This document shows positions 16,496 through 25,246 of a stretch of DNA of 64,000 nucleotides, in pieces. The notes under the pieces were generated by a model that saw only the letters and a program-made list of their open reading frames with translations, was not told the DNA's origin and made no database searches. The DNA is from Oceanospirillum sp964342385. Its GTDB lineage: Bacteria; Pseudomonadota; Gammaproteobacteria; Pseudomonadales; Halomonadaceae. The position numbers and the translations under genes are program-made. The stretch spans positions 1 to 64,000 of the forward strand of contig CAYFGP010000010.1 of the NCBI GenBank assembly GCA_964342385.1. Direction: 5' to 3'. How positions within the stretch are numbered: position 1 is the first letter of the stretch; each line of letters begins with the position of its first letter.

Positions 16496-17827
16496 ATGAA
16501 AAAAACTACAACATCTGATGTCTTAGACCTAATCGGTGTGGGCTGTGGTCCTTCAAATCTTGCACTGGCCATCGCTTTGGAAGAGCAGGAAAAAAGCCGT
16601 AAAACACTGGATATGTTGTTTCTGGATAAACAGGCTGACTATCAATGGCATGGCAATACCATCACTAGTCAAAGTGAGCTGCAGATCTCTTTTCTGAAGG
16701 ATCTAGTCTCTTTGCGTAACCCTACTAGCCCTTACACTTTTGTGAATTATCTGCAAAAGCATGGTCGTTTGCTTGATTTTATCAACCTGAATACTTTCTA
16801 TCCGTGTCGTATGGAGTTCAGTGATTATCTGCGTTGGGTTGCGGATCAATTTTCTGATCAATGCCGTTACGGTGAGGAAGTAGTTTCCATTGAACCTGTT
16901 ATTTCTAACGGCTATATAGATACTCTGCGAGTATTATCCTGCGATACTGATGGCAAAGAGTCTGTACGTCAGGTGCGCTCTGTTGTGGTCAGTGCCGGTG
17001 GTACGGCTCGCGTACCTGAGCTGTTCAACAGTTTTGCGATGAATGAGCGTGTTTTCCATCATTCAACCTACCTGTCCAGCATGGCTAAGCTGAGCGATGT
17101 AACCGATAAGTCGATGCGTGTGGCGATTATTGGCAGTGGTCAAAGTGCGGCAGAAGCCTTTATTGATCTGAACGATAATTATCCACAGGCTAAGGTGGAT
17201 ATGATTCTGCGCAGTATGGATCTGAAACCAGCAGATTCCAGTCCTTTTGTGAATGAAATTTTTGCCCCTGAGATCACTGATCTGATGTTTGGCAGTACTC
17301 CTACCGAGCGTGAGCGTCTGCTAACAGAATACCATCACACTAACTACTCCGTGGTGGATATTCCGATGATCGATCAGATTTACGGCATTCTTTACCGTCA
17401 GAAAGTTTCCGGTGATGCGCGCCATGGCTTTAGAAACTCCAGTGTGGTTGAACAGGCTACGGTAAACGGTGAGCAAATTGAATTAGCGGTGCGTAATACC
17501 CGTACTGGTGAGCAAGATGTTACTGCTTACGATGTGGTGATTCTGGCAACCGGTTACGAGCGTAAGCAGCATCTGGATCTGCTGGCACCGTTGTCAGAGT
17601 ATCTGGGCGATTACGCAGTGGATCGTAACTACCGTGTGCAAGCCGATGAGCGTTGTCGTACACCGATTTACCTGCAGGGTTGTTGTGAAGCCTCTCACGG
17701 TCTGAGTGATAGCCTGCTATCTATTCTGGCGACTCGTTCGGAAGAAGTAGCGACCTCTCTGCATGCGGCTCTGGATCAAGCTGCTGAGCAGGTCGCTCAG
17801 GAATCTGCGCTGGAAATGGCTGAGTAA
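16496..17827 (+). CDS. pvdA: L-ornithine N5-monooxygenase (PvdA-like)
   Basis: A 443-residue flavoprotein that hydroxylates the side chain of ornithine with NADPH and O2, giving the precursor of hydroxamate iron ligands. The FAD motif GVGCGPSNLALA is at about residues 14-25, the NADPH motif IIGSGQSAAE near 214 and ATGYE near 352. Length matches the family (about 440). It has its own sigma box and a terminator behind it, so it is probably monocistronic. Lysine hydroxylases of the IucD type are related, but the locus favours ornithine. No PvdF formyltransferase is in the window. Confidence 0.93.
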   Translation: MKKTTTSDVLDLIGVGCGPSNLALAIALEEQEKSRKTLDMLFLDKQADYQWHGNTITSQSELQISFLKDLVSLRNPTSPYTFVNYLQKHGRLLDFINLNTFYPCRMEFSDYLRWVADQFSDQCRYGEEVVSIEPVISNGYIDTLRVLSCDTDGKESVRQVRSVVVSAGGTARVPELFNSFAMNERVFHHSTYLSSMAKLSDVTDKSMRVAIIGSGQSAAEAFIDLNDNYPQAKVDMILRSMDLKPADSSPFVNEIFAPEITDLMFGSTPTERERLLTEYHHTNYSVVDIPMIDQIYGILYRQKVSGDARHGFRNSSVVEQATVNGEQIELAVRNTRTGEQDVTAYDVVILATGYERKQHLDLLAPLSEYLGDYAVDRNYRVQADERCRTPIYLQGCCEASHGLSDSLLSILATRSEEVATSLHAALDQAAEQVAQESALEMAE

Positions 17828-17850
17828 TATCCTGGCTTTTCAGTGTGATA

Positions 17851-17876
17851 AGACCTGAGTAATCAGGTCTGTTTTA
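17851..17876 (+). terminator. Terminator after pvdA
   Basis: AGACCTGA and TCAGGTCT form an 8-bp stem closed by a GTAA (GNRA) tetraloop, followed by GTTTTA. Confidence 0.75.
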
Positions 17877-18054
17877 TAAGGCTGGCAGGCATATGAGATT
17901 TGAACGAGGTTTGCCAGTCTTACATGTCCTCTTTTTATCATCTTCTTTTGCTTCTGATTTAGTCCCATTCTTTTGTTGTTCGGATAAGAGATCTGAGTAA
18001 GTGCCATGTTTGGGGTAAATAGACGTTGCGCGCAGATAAGACATAGGTAAATGT

Positions 18055-20397
18055 ATGCAACAAGTTGTTCGATGGTTTGCTAAGGCATTCTTCTGTTTCA
18101 GTGTCTTTGGACTTGCACCTTATACATGGGCTGAGAATATTGATACGGGAGCCTTAAGGGCGGATATTCGCTGGACGGCTTATGGTGTGCCTCATATCCA
18201 GGCTCAGGATGAGCAAGGTCTCGGTTACGGTGTGGGTTATGCCTATGCCCGTGACAACGCTTGTCTGTTGGCTAAAGAAATTATCACAGTACGTGGTGAA
18301 TCCGCGCGTTACTTCGGTGCTGATGGTCAATCCTCAGCAGAGGTCAATAATGTCACTTCTGATATCTTCTTCACTTGGTTTAATGACGCTGAACAAGTGG
18401 CTGAATTTTGGCAAGCGCAGCCAAAAGAGGTACAGCAGCTGGTTGATGGTTATGTTGCGGGTTTTAATCGCTATTTAGAGGATGTGAATAATTCATCTGC
18501 AGATCAGGCGCTAAGCTGCTGGGGAGAGCCGTGGTTGCGCCCTGTTGTGAAAGAAGACGTGGTGAGCCTGTGGCGCAGACTATTGATTGAAGGTGGATTA
18601 GGTCAGTTCACTGAAGCGGTAGTGGCGGCGAGTCCACCATCGGGCTTGATGGATTGGTTGATGAATCTCCTGTCAAAGCAAGACAGAGATGAGAGTCAAT
18701 CTGATCTGGTTGCGCAACAACCGTGGCAAGGCGGTCTGAAATTTGGCTTTGGCAGCAATGCTGTGGCAGTAGGGCGAGCCCGCTCAGAGAACGGTAAAGG
18801 CTTGTTGCTTGCGAACCCGCATTTTCCTTGGCATGGTGGTTTGAGAATGTACCAGATGCATCTCACTATTCCTGGCAAGCTGGACGTTATGGGTGCCGCC
18901 TTACCAGGTTTCCCATTGGTTAATATCGGTTTCAATAATAAGGTAGCCTGGACACATACCGTAGATACCTCCTCTCACTTTACATTATTTGAACTGGAGC
19001 TGGATCCGGAAGATAACACGAACTATCTGGTGGATGGCAAATCCCAGGCGTTAAGCAAACGTCTGATTAGTGTGCAGGTGCAAGATGATGACGGAGAGCT
19101 TTCTACTTTGAATCACACCATTTATGAATCTCAGTATGGCCCTTTGATTGAGTTGCCAGGCTTTCTTCCCTGGAGTGATGATAAGGTCTTTGCTTTAAAA
19201 GATGCTAACGTCGGCAATACTCGCGTTATCCAGCAATGGTATGCCATTAACCGTGCTCAGAATGTGAGTGATATCCGAGATTCGATACAGGCGGTTCAGG
19301 GTATTCCTTGGGTTAATACCTTAGCGGCAGATGATCAAGGGTTAGCGCTTTATATGAATCATTCGGTCACGCCGAATATCTCTTCTCAGCAGCTTGAGAG
19401 TTGTTTACTGCCCGAGCTGATGGCGGAAGGCTTGCCAGGTTTGAAAGGTAATCAAAAGTCTTGTCATTGGATTGCTGACTCAGATGCTGCGCAATCCGGT
19501 ATAACGCCATCTAGCCAGTTACCTGTATTGTTGCGTGAAGACTTTGTGCAGAATGCCAATGGCAGTGCCTGGATGACCAATCCTAATAAACCTCTGGAAG
19601 GCTTTTCTCCTTTGATCAGTAAAGAGGCTAGCCCATTGAAACTGCGTACACGGTTTGCACTGAGTCGTTTATCAAATGACGAGCCGATTACAGGAAGTCT
19701 GCTTCAGCGGATGGTGACCGATAATAAGGTTTATCTGGCTGATCTGGTATTGGATAACTTGCTGAACTTCTGTGCCAAACAAAGCGATAGCGATATCGAG
19801 AAAGGTTGTCAGTATCTGTCTGAGTGGGATCGCCGAGCGAGCACTGATAGCACCATTGGTGGTTTGTATTTCGAAAGTGTCATGCTGGCGTTGCTAGATG
19901 TTCCAGGCGTGTGGCGAGTGCCTTTTGATCCAGCTTCGCCTTTAATGACACCAAGAGGCTTGGCAGTCACTGATGATGATGTGGCTGACTCGATTGAAGA
20001 GGCCTTCGAAAAAGCGGGTGAGCAGTTGTCTGAGTGGAATATTGCTATGGATTCGCAATGGGGGGATATTCAGGTGGCGCGCTATGGCGATAAGCAGGTA
20101 TCAATCCCTGGTGGCTTAGGCGAGTTGGGAATCTACAATGTAATTGAAGGTGATTTCCAAGAGCATCAGTTAGAGATTAAGAGTGGAAGTAGCTACATTC
20201 AGTTGGTTTCATTTGATGAGAAAGGGCCTCATGCTCGTGGTTTGTTAGCGTTTTCTCAGTCCAGTGATCCTTTATCCACGCACTATGGTGATCAGGCGGA
20301 GTTGTTCTCTAAGCAGATATGGCCGGTGATTCCTTTTACCGATGCCCAAATTGAAGCCGACCCTGCGTTAGTACGTAAAACCCTAGTATCACCTTGA
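18055..20397 (+). CDS. pvdQ: Periplasmic Ntn-hydrolase acylase (PvdQ-like)
   Basis: A 780-residue precursor with a signal peptide ending near residue 26, an alpha chain, a short linker and a beta chain that starts at the nucleophile Ser234 in FGSNAVAVG after autocleavage. The conserved NPHFPW follows. PvdQ removes the fatty acyl tail from the NRPS precursor in the periplasm and can also cleave long-chain acyl-homoserine lactones. Its presence implies that the peptide starts with an acylated residue, as in PvdL-initiated pyoverdine. The PPTase gene follows after 19 bases, so the two are an operon. No convincing sigma box is seen upstream. Confidence 0.9.
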   Translation: MQQVVRWFAKAFFCFSVFGLAPYTWAENIDTGALRADIRWTAYGVPHIQAQDEQGLGYGVGYAYARDNACLLAKEIITVRGESARYFGADGQSSAEVNNVTSDIFFTWFNDAEQVAEFWQAQPKEVQQLVDGYVAGFNRYLEDVNNSSADQALSCWGEPWLRPVVKEDVVSLWRRLLIEGGLGQFTEAVVAASPPSGLMDWLMNLLSKQDRDESQSDLVAQQPWQGGLKFGFGSNAVAVGRARSENGKGLLLANPHFPWHGGLRMYQMHLTIPGKLDVMGAALPGFPLVNIGFNNKVAWTHTVDTSSHFTLFELELDPEDNTNYLVDGKSQALSKRLISVQVQDDDGELSTLNHTIYESQYGPLIELPGFLPWSDDKVFALKDANVGNTRVIQQWYAINRAQNVSDIRDSIQAVQGIPWVNTLAADDQGLALYMNHSVTPNISSQQLESCLLPELMAEGLPGLKGNQKSCHWIADSDAAQSGITPSSQLPVLLREDFVQNANGSAWMTNPNKPLEGFSPLISKEASPLKLRTRFALSRLSNDEPITGSLLQRMVTDNKVYLADLVLDNLLNFCAKQSDSDIEKGCQYLSEWDRRASTDSTIGGLYFESVMLALLDVPGVWRVPFDPASPLMTPRGLAVTDDDVADSIEEAFEKAGEQLSEWNIAMDSQWGDIQVARYGDKQVSIPGGLGELGIYNVIEGDFQEHQLEIKSGSSYIQLVSFDEKGPHARGLLAFSQSSDPLSTHYGDQAELFSKQIWPVIPFTDAQIEADPALVRKTLVSP

Positions 20398-20416
20398 TGT
20401 GAAATAACAGAAAAAC

Positions 20417-21187
20417 ATGGATTTTATTCAGCATCTAGATACAACGAACTGGTTTGGGCTGCCTCATATGGCTCAAACCAGTTGTCAGTTTGCGCCATCC
20501 TCTTATGCTGATAGTCTCTATCGGCAGTTCAATATTCCTTTTCCTGAGTCTTTGCTTAAGTCTGTGACTAAGCGCAGAGCTGAATTTCTAGCTGGTCGTT
20601 ATTGTGCCGGACAAGCATTGCAACAATTAAATGCGTTAACTTCGAGTGTGCCCATAGGTGAATTAAGAAGCCCTGTTTGGCCTGAAGGTATCTGGGGTTC
20701 TATCAGTCATAGTGGGCAATCTGCTGTCGCTGTTGTCAGTGATGATCCTGATGTTTACGGGATTGGCATTGATATGGAGGAAAAAGTTAAACAAGAGGTA
20801 ATAGAAGAAACAGGAAGTTATATCTTAACCCAGGCTGATAGGGCGTTGTTTAATGCTAATGTAATGGATGATGCTGAGTTATTTACACTGATCTTCTCAA
20901 TGAAGGAAAGCTTTTTTAAAGCCGCTTTTCCATTAGTAAAGCGCTACTTTGACTTTGATGCTTTGACTGTTACAGCTGTGGATACTGAAAAGCAGGTCGT
21001 GCAGTGTCGGTTAAATTACACTCTGCATGAACACTTATCGCAAGGGATGCTGTTTTACGGTCATTACCACTGGTTGCATAAGTATGACACGAATCATTCT
21101 TTGGTGGGTGAGATGCAAGGCTGCACGGAGGCCTGTGTGGCGACATGTTTGGTCATTGACCGCAAGACGCTTGATCAGGCTGTTTGA
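20417..21187 (+). CDS. 4'-phosphopantetheinyl transferase, Sfp/EntD family
   Basis: A 256-residue enzyme that transfers phosphopantetheine from CoA to carrier domains, here most likely those of the siderophore NRPS. Motifs in order: KRRAEFLAGRYCA (about 53-65), WGSISHS (near 94), GIGIDME (near 115, Mg-binding Asp and Glu) and FSMKESFFKA (near 163). It is co-transcribed with pvdQ. Linkage of a PPTase to a pyoverdine-type locus is unusual, since pseudomonads use the unlinked PcpS. Confidence 0.9.
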   Translation: MDFIQHLDTTNWFGLPHMAQTSCQFAPSSYADSLYRQFNIPFPESLLKSVTKRRAEFLAGRYCAGQALQQLNALTSSVPIGELRSPVWPEGIWGSISHSGQSAVAVVSDDPDVYGIGIDMEEKVKQEVIEETGSYILTQADRALFNANVMDDAELFTLIFSMKESFFKAAFPLVKRYFDFDALTVTAVDTEKQVVQCRLNYTLHEHLSQGMLFYGHYHWLHKYDTNHSLVGEMQGCTEACVATCLVIDRKTLDQAV

Positions 21188-21217
21188 TTTAAGGCCTCAA
21201 GTAACTTGCTATGTCTT

Positions 21218-21249
21218 AGCACAGCACAGCACAGCACAGCACAGCACAG
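21218..21249. repeat. Pentanucleotide repeat (AGCAC)6
   Basis: Six perfect AGCAC copies plus AG, between the convergent PPTase and fecR genes. It lies outside both reading frames. Confidence 0.95.
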
Positions 21250-21269
21250 GCATAGCCGACTAAGGATTG

Positions 21270-22319
21270 CTATTTTTTTCGGCCTGATATTTCGATGCTG
21301 CCATCATCTAAGTGTGTAAGTTGAACAGGTAGGATCTTTGGTAGATCTTCCAGCATATCCTTGATGTTTTGAGTGTGGAATACACCGCCAATACGTAGCT
21401 GGCTCACTTCGAAGTTTGATAGGCGTAGAGGAGTCTGGAGGTAGCGGCTAATCTTTGGGGCAGCTTCTGCCAGAGTAGCATTATCCAGAATCAATAAGCC
21501 TTTTTGCCACGCTAGAGCCTTCTCGGTATTAAACGAGCTCACTTTGATTTGAGGTTGTGATGCACCAAACTTTGCTTGTTGCCCAGGAACCAGATTGTTT
21601 TCAGAAAAGTCTGTGCTGACCTTAACTGAGCCTTCCGTTAATGCTACGACGACATTGGCATTGTGTTTCCAAACGTTGAAGCTGGTGCCTGTCACAGTAA
21701 TGGTGCCCAACCCTGTATCGATAACAAAAGGGTGTTGTTTATCATGGGCAACATCAAAGAAGGCTTCGCCCTGCGAAAAATTGACCAGGCGCTGATGGCG
21801 GTAGTTGATGAAGCTGATGGATGTGTGTTGGTTTAGTGTGACCTGACTGCCGTCCGGCAAAGTGATATCTTGAGAATTGATCTCTGCTGTATAGCTGCGG
21901 TAGTTATTGGGCAATATATCCATTGACCAGCCGACATAACCGGTAACCGGTAAAGCAAACAGAGCTACCGCGGCAGCCTTTGCAAGCAATGACCAGGATG
22001 AAGGTTGTTGAGATTCTGGATGTAATTGAGGCGGTGACTGGAGTTGAGGTTCAGGGATTGGTTCTGCAATAGGTAAATGGACTATTTTATCCGCTGCGCT
22101 TTCCATCGCCATAGATATGACAGGATCAATCTGGGCGCTTAAATCCCAAATTTCAGCCATTTTTTCGTATTCAGCCGCATGTTGAGGGTCGCTTTTTAAC
22201 CAAGCATCAAATGTATCCAACTCTGCTGCAGTACAGCTACCTTCGTGGAGGCGCATGCACCAGTCGGCAGCCTGCTCAGCTATCAAGTCATCGGTATTAG
22301 AAGAATAAGACGCACTCAT
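21270..22319 (-). CDS. fecR: FecR-type anti-sigma factor (FpvR-like)
   Basis: A 349-residue inner-membrane signal protein. The cytoplasmic N-terminus (IAEQAADWCMRLHEG, then FDAWLKSDPQHAAEY) binds an ECF sigma factor. One membrane helix lies near residues 125-145. The periplasmic FecR domain (DITLPDGSQVTLN near 160) would receive the signal from the receptor STN domain. The start at 22319 (MSASYSS) is preferred over the in-frame ATG at 22385 because it gives the usual short N-terminus. No sigma gene is adjacent. That resembles FpvR, which controls sigma factors encoded elsewhere. Confidence 0.88.
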   Translation of the reverse strand: MSASYSSNTDDLIAEQAADWCMRLHEGSCTAAELDTFDAWLKSDPQHAAEYEKMAEIWDLSAQIDPVISMAMESAADKIVHLPIAEPIPEPQLQSPPQLHPESQQPSSWSLLAKAAAVALFALPVTGYVGWSMDILPNNYRSYTAEINSQDITLPDGSQVTLNQHTSISFINYRHQRLVNFSQGEAFFDVAHDKQHPFVIDTGLGTITVTGTSFNVWKHNANVVVALTEGSVKVSTDFSENNLVPGQQAKFGASQPQIKVSSFNTEKALAWQKGLLILDNATLAEAAPKISRYLQTPLRLSNFEVSQLRIGGVFHTQNIKDMLEDLPKILPVQLTHLDDGSIEISGRKK

Positions 22320-22803
22320 AAAGATGTAACCACGTGTCAGATAGCAGTAAAGAGAAATTAGCGTTCTCTGTGAGTGTTTCAGCATCCGTCCCTGAGATGA
22401 AGGTTGACTGAAAACCTGTTGTTATAATTTGTCAATTATTCTTGATTGTTACTTTGTGTAAATGTATCAGGTTTGCATGATTTGAACCACTTTGCATCCT
22501 TGTTGTGGTTATCTTTCCCGCTGCGTTATTGTAAGGTGTTGTTCACGGCATTACTTGATTAGAAAAGATAACTAACAGTTCTACTCAGGTTGGACAAGCA
22601 TCTCTTTGGTTATATCCCTGCAACCTCGATTTGTTACCAGAAAATTAGAGTGATTTTCAATCAAACGTTTAAAAATCAATGGATTAAAAGTTTGCTCATA
22701 TCCAGCTTCTATTAAATAGACGTTTTGCGATGTGATATGTTTAATCACAAAAGTATATTTATGCGTTATTTCTACTTTTTAGCTAATTTCTTTTATTTTT
22801 TGC
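22320..22803. other. Intergenic region without a recognisable gene
   Basis: About 480 bases, A+T-rich, upstream of fecR and downstream of the PhaC-like gene. I see no ECF sigma gene, no sigma box of the TAAAT-N16-CGT type and no clear terminator. Confidence 0.5.
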
Positions 22804-24096
22804 TTAATTTTTTGAGTGATACGCCGGGGGCTCATCTTGCAAAAAGTCATTCACCGCCGTGAGAAAATCAGCCAACAGGGTTTGGCTAACCACAAAAATA
22901 TGGCCGATATTCTTCTCAATAGTTCGGTTTAGGCCTGTGCCTGTGATCTGCCGGTTTTCCTCATTTCGCCCCCAGCGTTCACTGGTTTTGCATGAGCCAA
23001 CTGGAGCAATCGGGTCCCGTTGGCCGCGATAGTCAAACAATGCCAGATCGGCACTGTTTAGCACATCCATATTCACTGGTTGGCCGTCGAGTTCTGGGCA
23101 CTTGGATGGTAGGCAGTAGTTACCGAGCCAGATCTCATTATCGATGAAGACCCGTTGAATCCATTCTTGATGAGCTCGGGCTGGAAAGCGTGTTCCGCTG
23201 TGTAGCCAATGTAGGAAAGGTGCAGCATCCTGAACTGCACCAGGGTAGTGGGCGCGACCATAAAAACCTTCCGTTACACTCTGACTGACACCGGGCTGAA
23301 TAGCATGCATACCCAGTTCCAGGGTTTGCGGTGGCACATTGGAGTGGCCAAAGAAGCGCTGCATCACATCGGCGTCATACTGCTGTCTGATCACATCGCG
23401 CATCGGTTTATGGCCGCTGTTGCCATCATCAAACAAAACAGGGGTTGTCATCAGCACTACCTGACGGATACGTACATCCTTACCGGTCAGCTGAGCCTCT
23501 TCGATACGGCGGGCCAGATAAGGTATAAACAGCGTGCCGCCCATGCAATACGCCATCACATTGATATCCTGTTCTGGATGACGCTGTAAAATCAGATCCA
23601 GATAGGTGTCATGCACTTGCTTGCCATAAAACTCCAGGCCTAACTCACTCTGGTCTGGACCAGGGTTGCCATAGTTCACCAGATAGAGGTCATAACCCTG
23701 TTGCAACATCCCCTCGATCACCGATTTTCCCGGTGCCAGATCAAAGATCTCGCAGCGGTTGATCATAGGACTGGCCAGATAAAGGGTTTTACCGTTAGCG
23801 ACTATGCCTTCGGGTCTTGGATAGTGACGTAGTTTTACCGAATACAGCTCTGAGCCCGGTACGGTTTGCCACGGGCAGGCACCCATTTTTGCATGGGGGG
23901 AGTTAAGCGCATAACGCCGTACATCAAAGGCATCATGCTCCAGTAGCGTCAGTAGACGAGTCGCGCAGGCTTGCAGATATTCCTGATCACTTTCCCGCCA
24001 TTGCCCATTTTTTTCTTTGCGGTAAGGCAGGCGTTTGGAGTCGCTAAAGGTTTCGCCAGTAATCACCTGCAGCATTGAACGCAGTAGGTTTTTCAT
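22804..24096 (-). CDS. PhaC-like polyhydroxyalkanoate synthase / alpha-beta hydrolase
   Basis: A 430-residue protein with the PHA-synthase nucleophile motif YCMGG (Cys184 instead of the usual Ser), a candidate Asp361 (GQRDPIAP) and His399 (NIGHIFV). PHA synthases polymerise hydroxyacyl-CoA onto storage granules. It is shorter than class I/II enzymes (about 560-600) and longer than class III PhaC (about 355), and no typical PhaE subunit is next to it, so the class is unclear. Last gene of a three-gene minus-strand operon with two small proteins. Confidence 0.75.
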   Translation of the reverse strand: MKNLLRSMLQVITGETFSDSKRLPYRKEKNGQWRESDQEYLQACATRLLTLLEHDAFDVRRYALNSPHAKMGACPWQTVPGSELYSVKLRHYPRPEGIVANGKTLYLASPMINRCEIFDLAPGKSVIEGMLQQGYDLYLVNYGNPGPDQSELGLEFYGKQVHDTYLDLILQRHPEQDINVMAYCMGGTLFIPYLARRIEEAQLTGKDVRIRQVVLMTTPVLFDDGNSGHKPMRDVIRQQYDADVMQRFFGHSNVPPQTLELGMHAIQPGVSQSVTEGFYGRAHYPGAVQDAAPFLHWLHSGTRFPARAHQEWIQRVFIDNEIWLGNYCLPSKCPELDGQPVNMDVLNSADLALFDYRGQRDPIAPVGSCKTSERWGRNEENRQITGTGLNRTIEKNIGHIFVVSQTLLADFLTAVNDFLQDEPPAYHSKN

Positions 24097-24164
24097 CGCT
24101 GCTAACCGGGTTTGCCCTTTGCTGTGGTACTGCCATTCCAGCCGTTGAAAGCCCTGTAGTTGTG

Positions 24165-24632
24165 TCAGTAGCCATAACTGTCCAGGTAGTTGCTCGCAGG
24201 CCCAGCGGCAAGTGGCCTGATTAAAGCCTGATTATCCTGTGCTACCAGATCGGGATTGCGTCCCTCTGCAACGGCTTGTTCACTCATCTCCACCAGAGGT
24301 TTTAACCAAGCGGTAAACAGCTCTTCAGAGATACCAAAAGGGCGGAACAGCTGGCCCTGAAGGTGGGACAGAGCAATCGCCTGCTTTAAGCAATGGCCAT
24401 TAAAATCACTCAGCCAGTTGTGGGTATCTCTTAGCTGAGAAGGATTATCTGCACTACTTACCCCTAATGCGGTTTCCAGAAAGTCAGCATCAAACTTGGG
24501 CAAAGCAAACAGAGTCTGCTGATTGAATGGCTGACTGAATAATGGCATAGGGTCTAATGCATTTAAGGTATTAAAAGCCTTGAAGCCATCAATAACGCTA
24601 AAGCCATTAAAACCGTTAAAAGGGTTATACAT
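24165..24632 (-). CDS. Hypothetical protein, possible phasin-like partner of PhaC
   Basis: A 155-residue protein without signal peptide or membrane helix. The N-terminus is rich in Asn, Phe and Gly (YNPFNGFNGF) and the rest is predicted helical, ending LDSYGY. A strong AGGAGAAGG site precedes the ATG. It lies 68 bases upstream of the PhaC-like gene. Position suggests a granule-associated or synthase-associated role, but I do not recognise the family. Confidence 0.6.
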   Translation of the reverse strand: MYNPFNGFNGFSVIDGFKAFNTLNALDPMPLFSQPFNQQTLFALPKFDADFLETALGVSSADNPSQLRDTHNWLSDFNGHCLKQAIALSHLQGQLFRPFGISEELFTAWLKPLVEMSEQAVAEGRNPDLVAQDNQALIRPLAAGPASNYLDSYGY

Positions 24633-24735
24633 CGTCCTTCTCCTGACCTCTTATTTCTCCTGACATCATATTTAACCAGGCAAAGAGGATCTGATTACCT
24701 GGCGCGCTAGCTCGATCTAAGCAAGCCAGAAAGAA

Positions 24736-24981
24736 TCAATGATCAAAGGTTTTAGCAGCAGCTTCCAGTTTGTCGTGGTGCTGCTTGTGAGGCACCTTAT
24801 CCGCTAACAGCTGTTGGTAAACTTGTTCCAGGTGCTGTTTCTTGTCGCTATTGTCACCGGATAGCGCATTGATCTGATCGTTGATGGCCCAGACACGAAT
24901 TTTCTTCATCAGGAACAGGTGAAAGACAATTCCACTGATCGATACGATAAAGATAATCACCAGTTGTAACCATAAAGGCAT
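24736..24981 (-). CDS. Small single-pass membrane protein
   Basis: An 81-residue protein with one membrane helix at about residues 4-26 (LVIIFIVSISGIVFHLFL), then a charged helical tail. AGGAGAG seven bases before the ATG supports the start. First gene of the operon leading to the PhaC-like gene. Function unknown. Confidence 0.65.
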   Translation of the reverse strand: MPLWLQLVIIFIVSISGIVFHLFLMKKIRVWAINDQINALSGDNSDKKQHLEQVYQQLLADKVPHKQHHDKLEAAAKTFDH

Positions 24982-25246
24982 AACACTTCTCTCCTGAAAG
25001 GTTCTATTCCAAGAGTCATTTTATATCAGCTTACTCCTAACAGCATCGGCTAATACTGCGCTACAGCAAACACGGGGTGATTAAGCGGATATGTTTGGTC
25101 ATAAAGTCAGCTTGCCGTCTGCATATGACGCTTTGATATTTACACTTTGTCACACAATAAGGCGGTTTTTGCACTGTGCTGAAATATTTGTGCAAACAGA
25201 ATCTCCGATAATTTTGTTTTTGGTATATACCAGTGAGGATTTTATC

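Noticed and set aside
17828..18054. Sigma box before pvdQ
   Set aside because: The only CGT in the interval has GCCAT at the proper distance, not TAAAT. No acceptable match.
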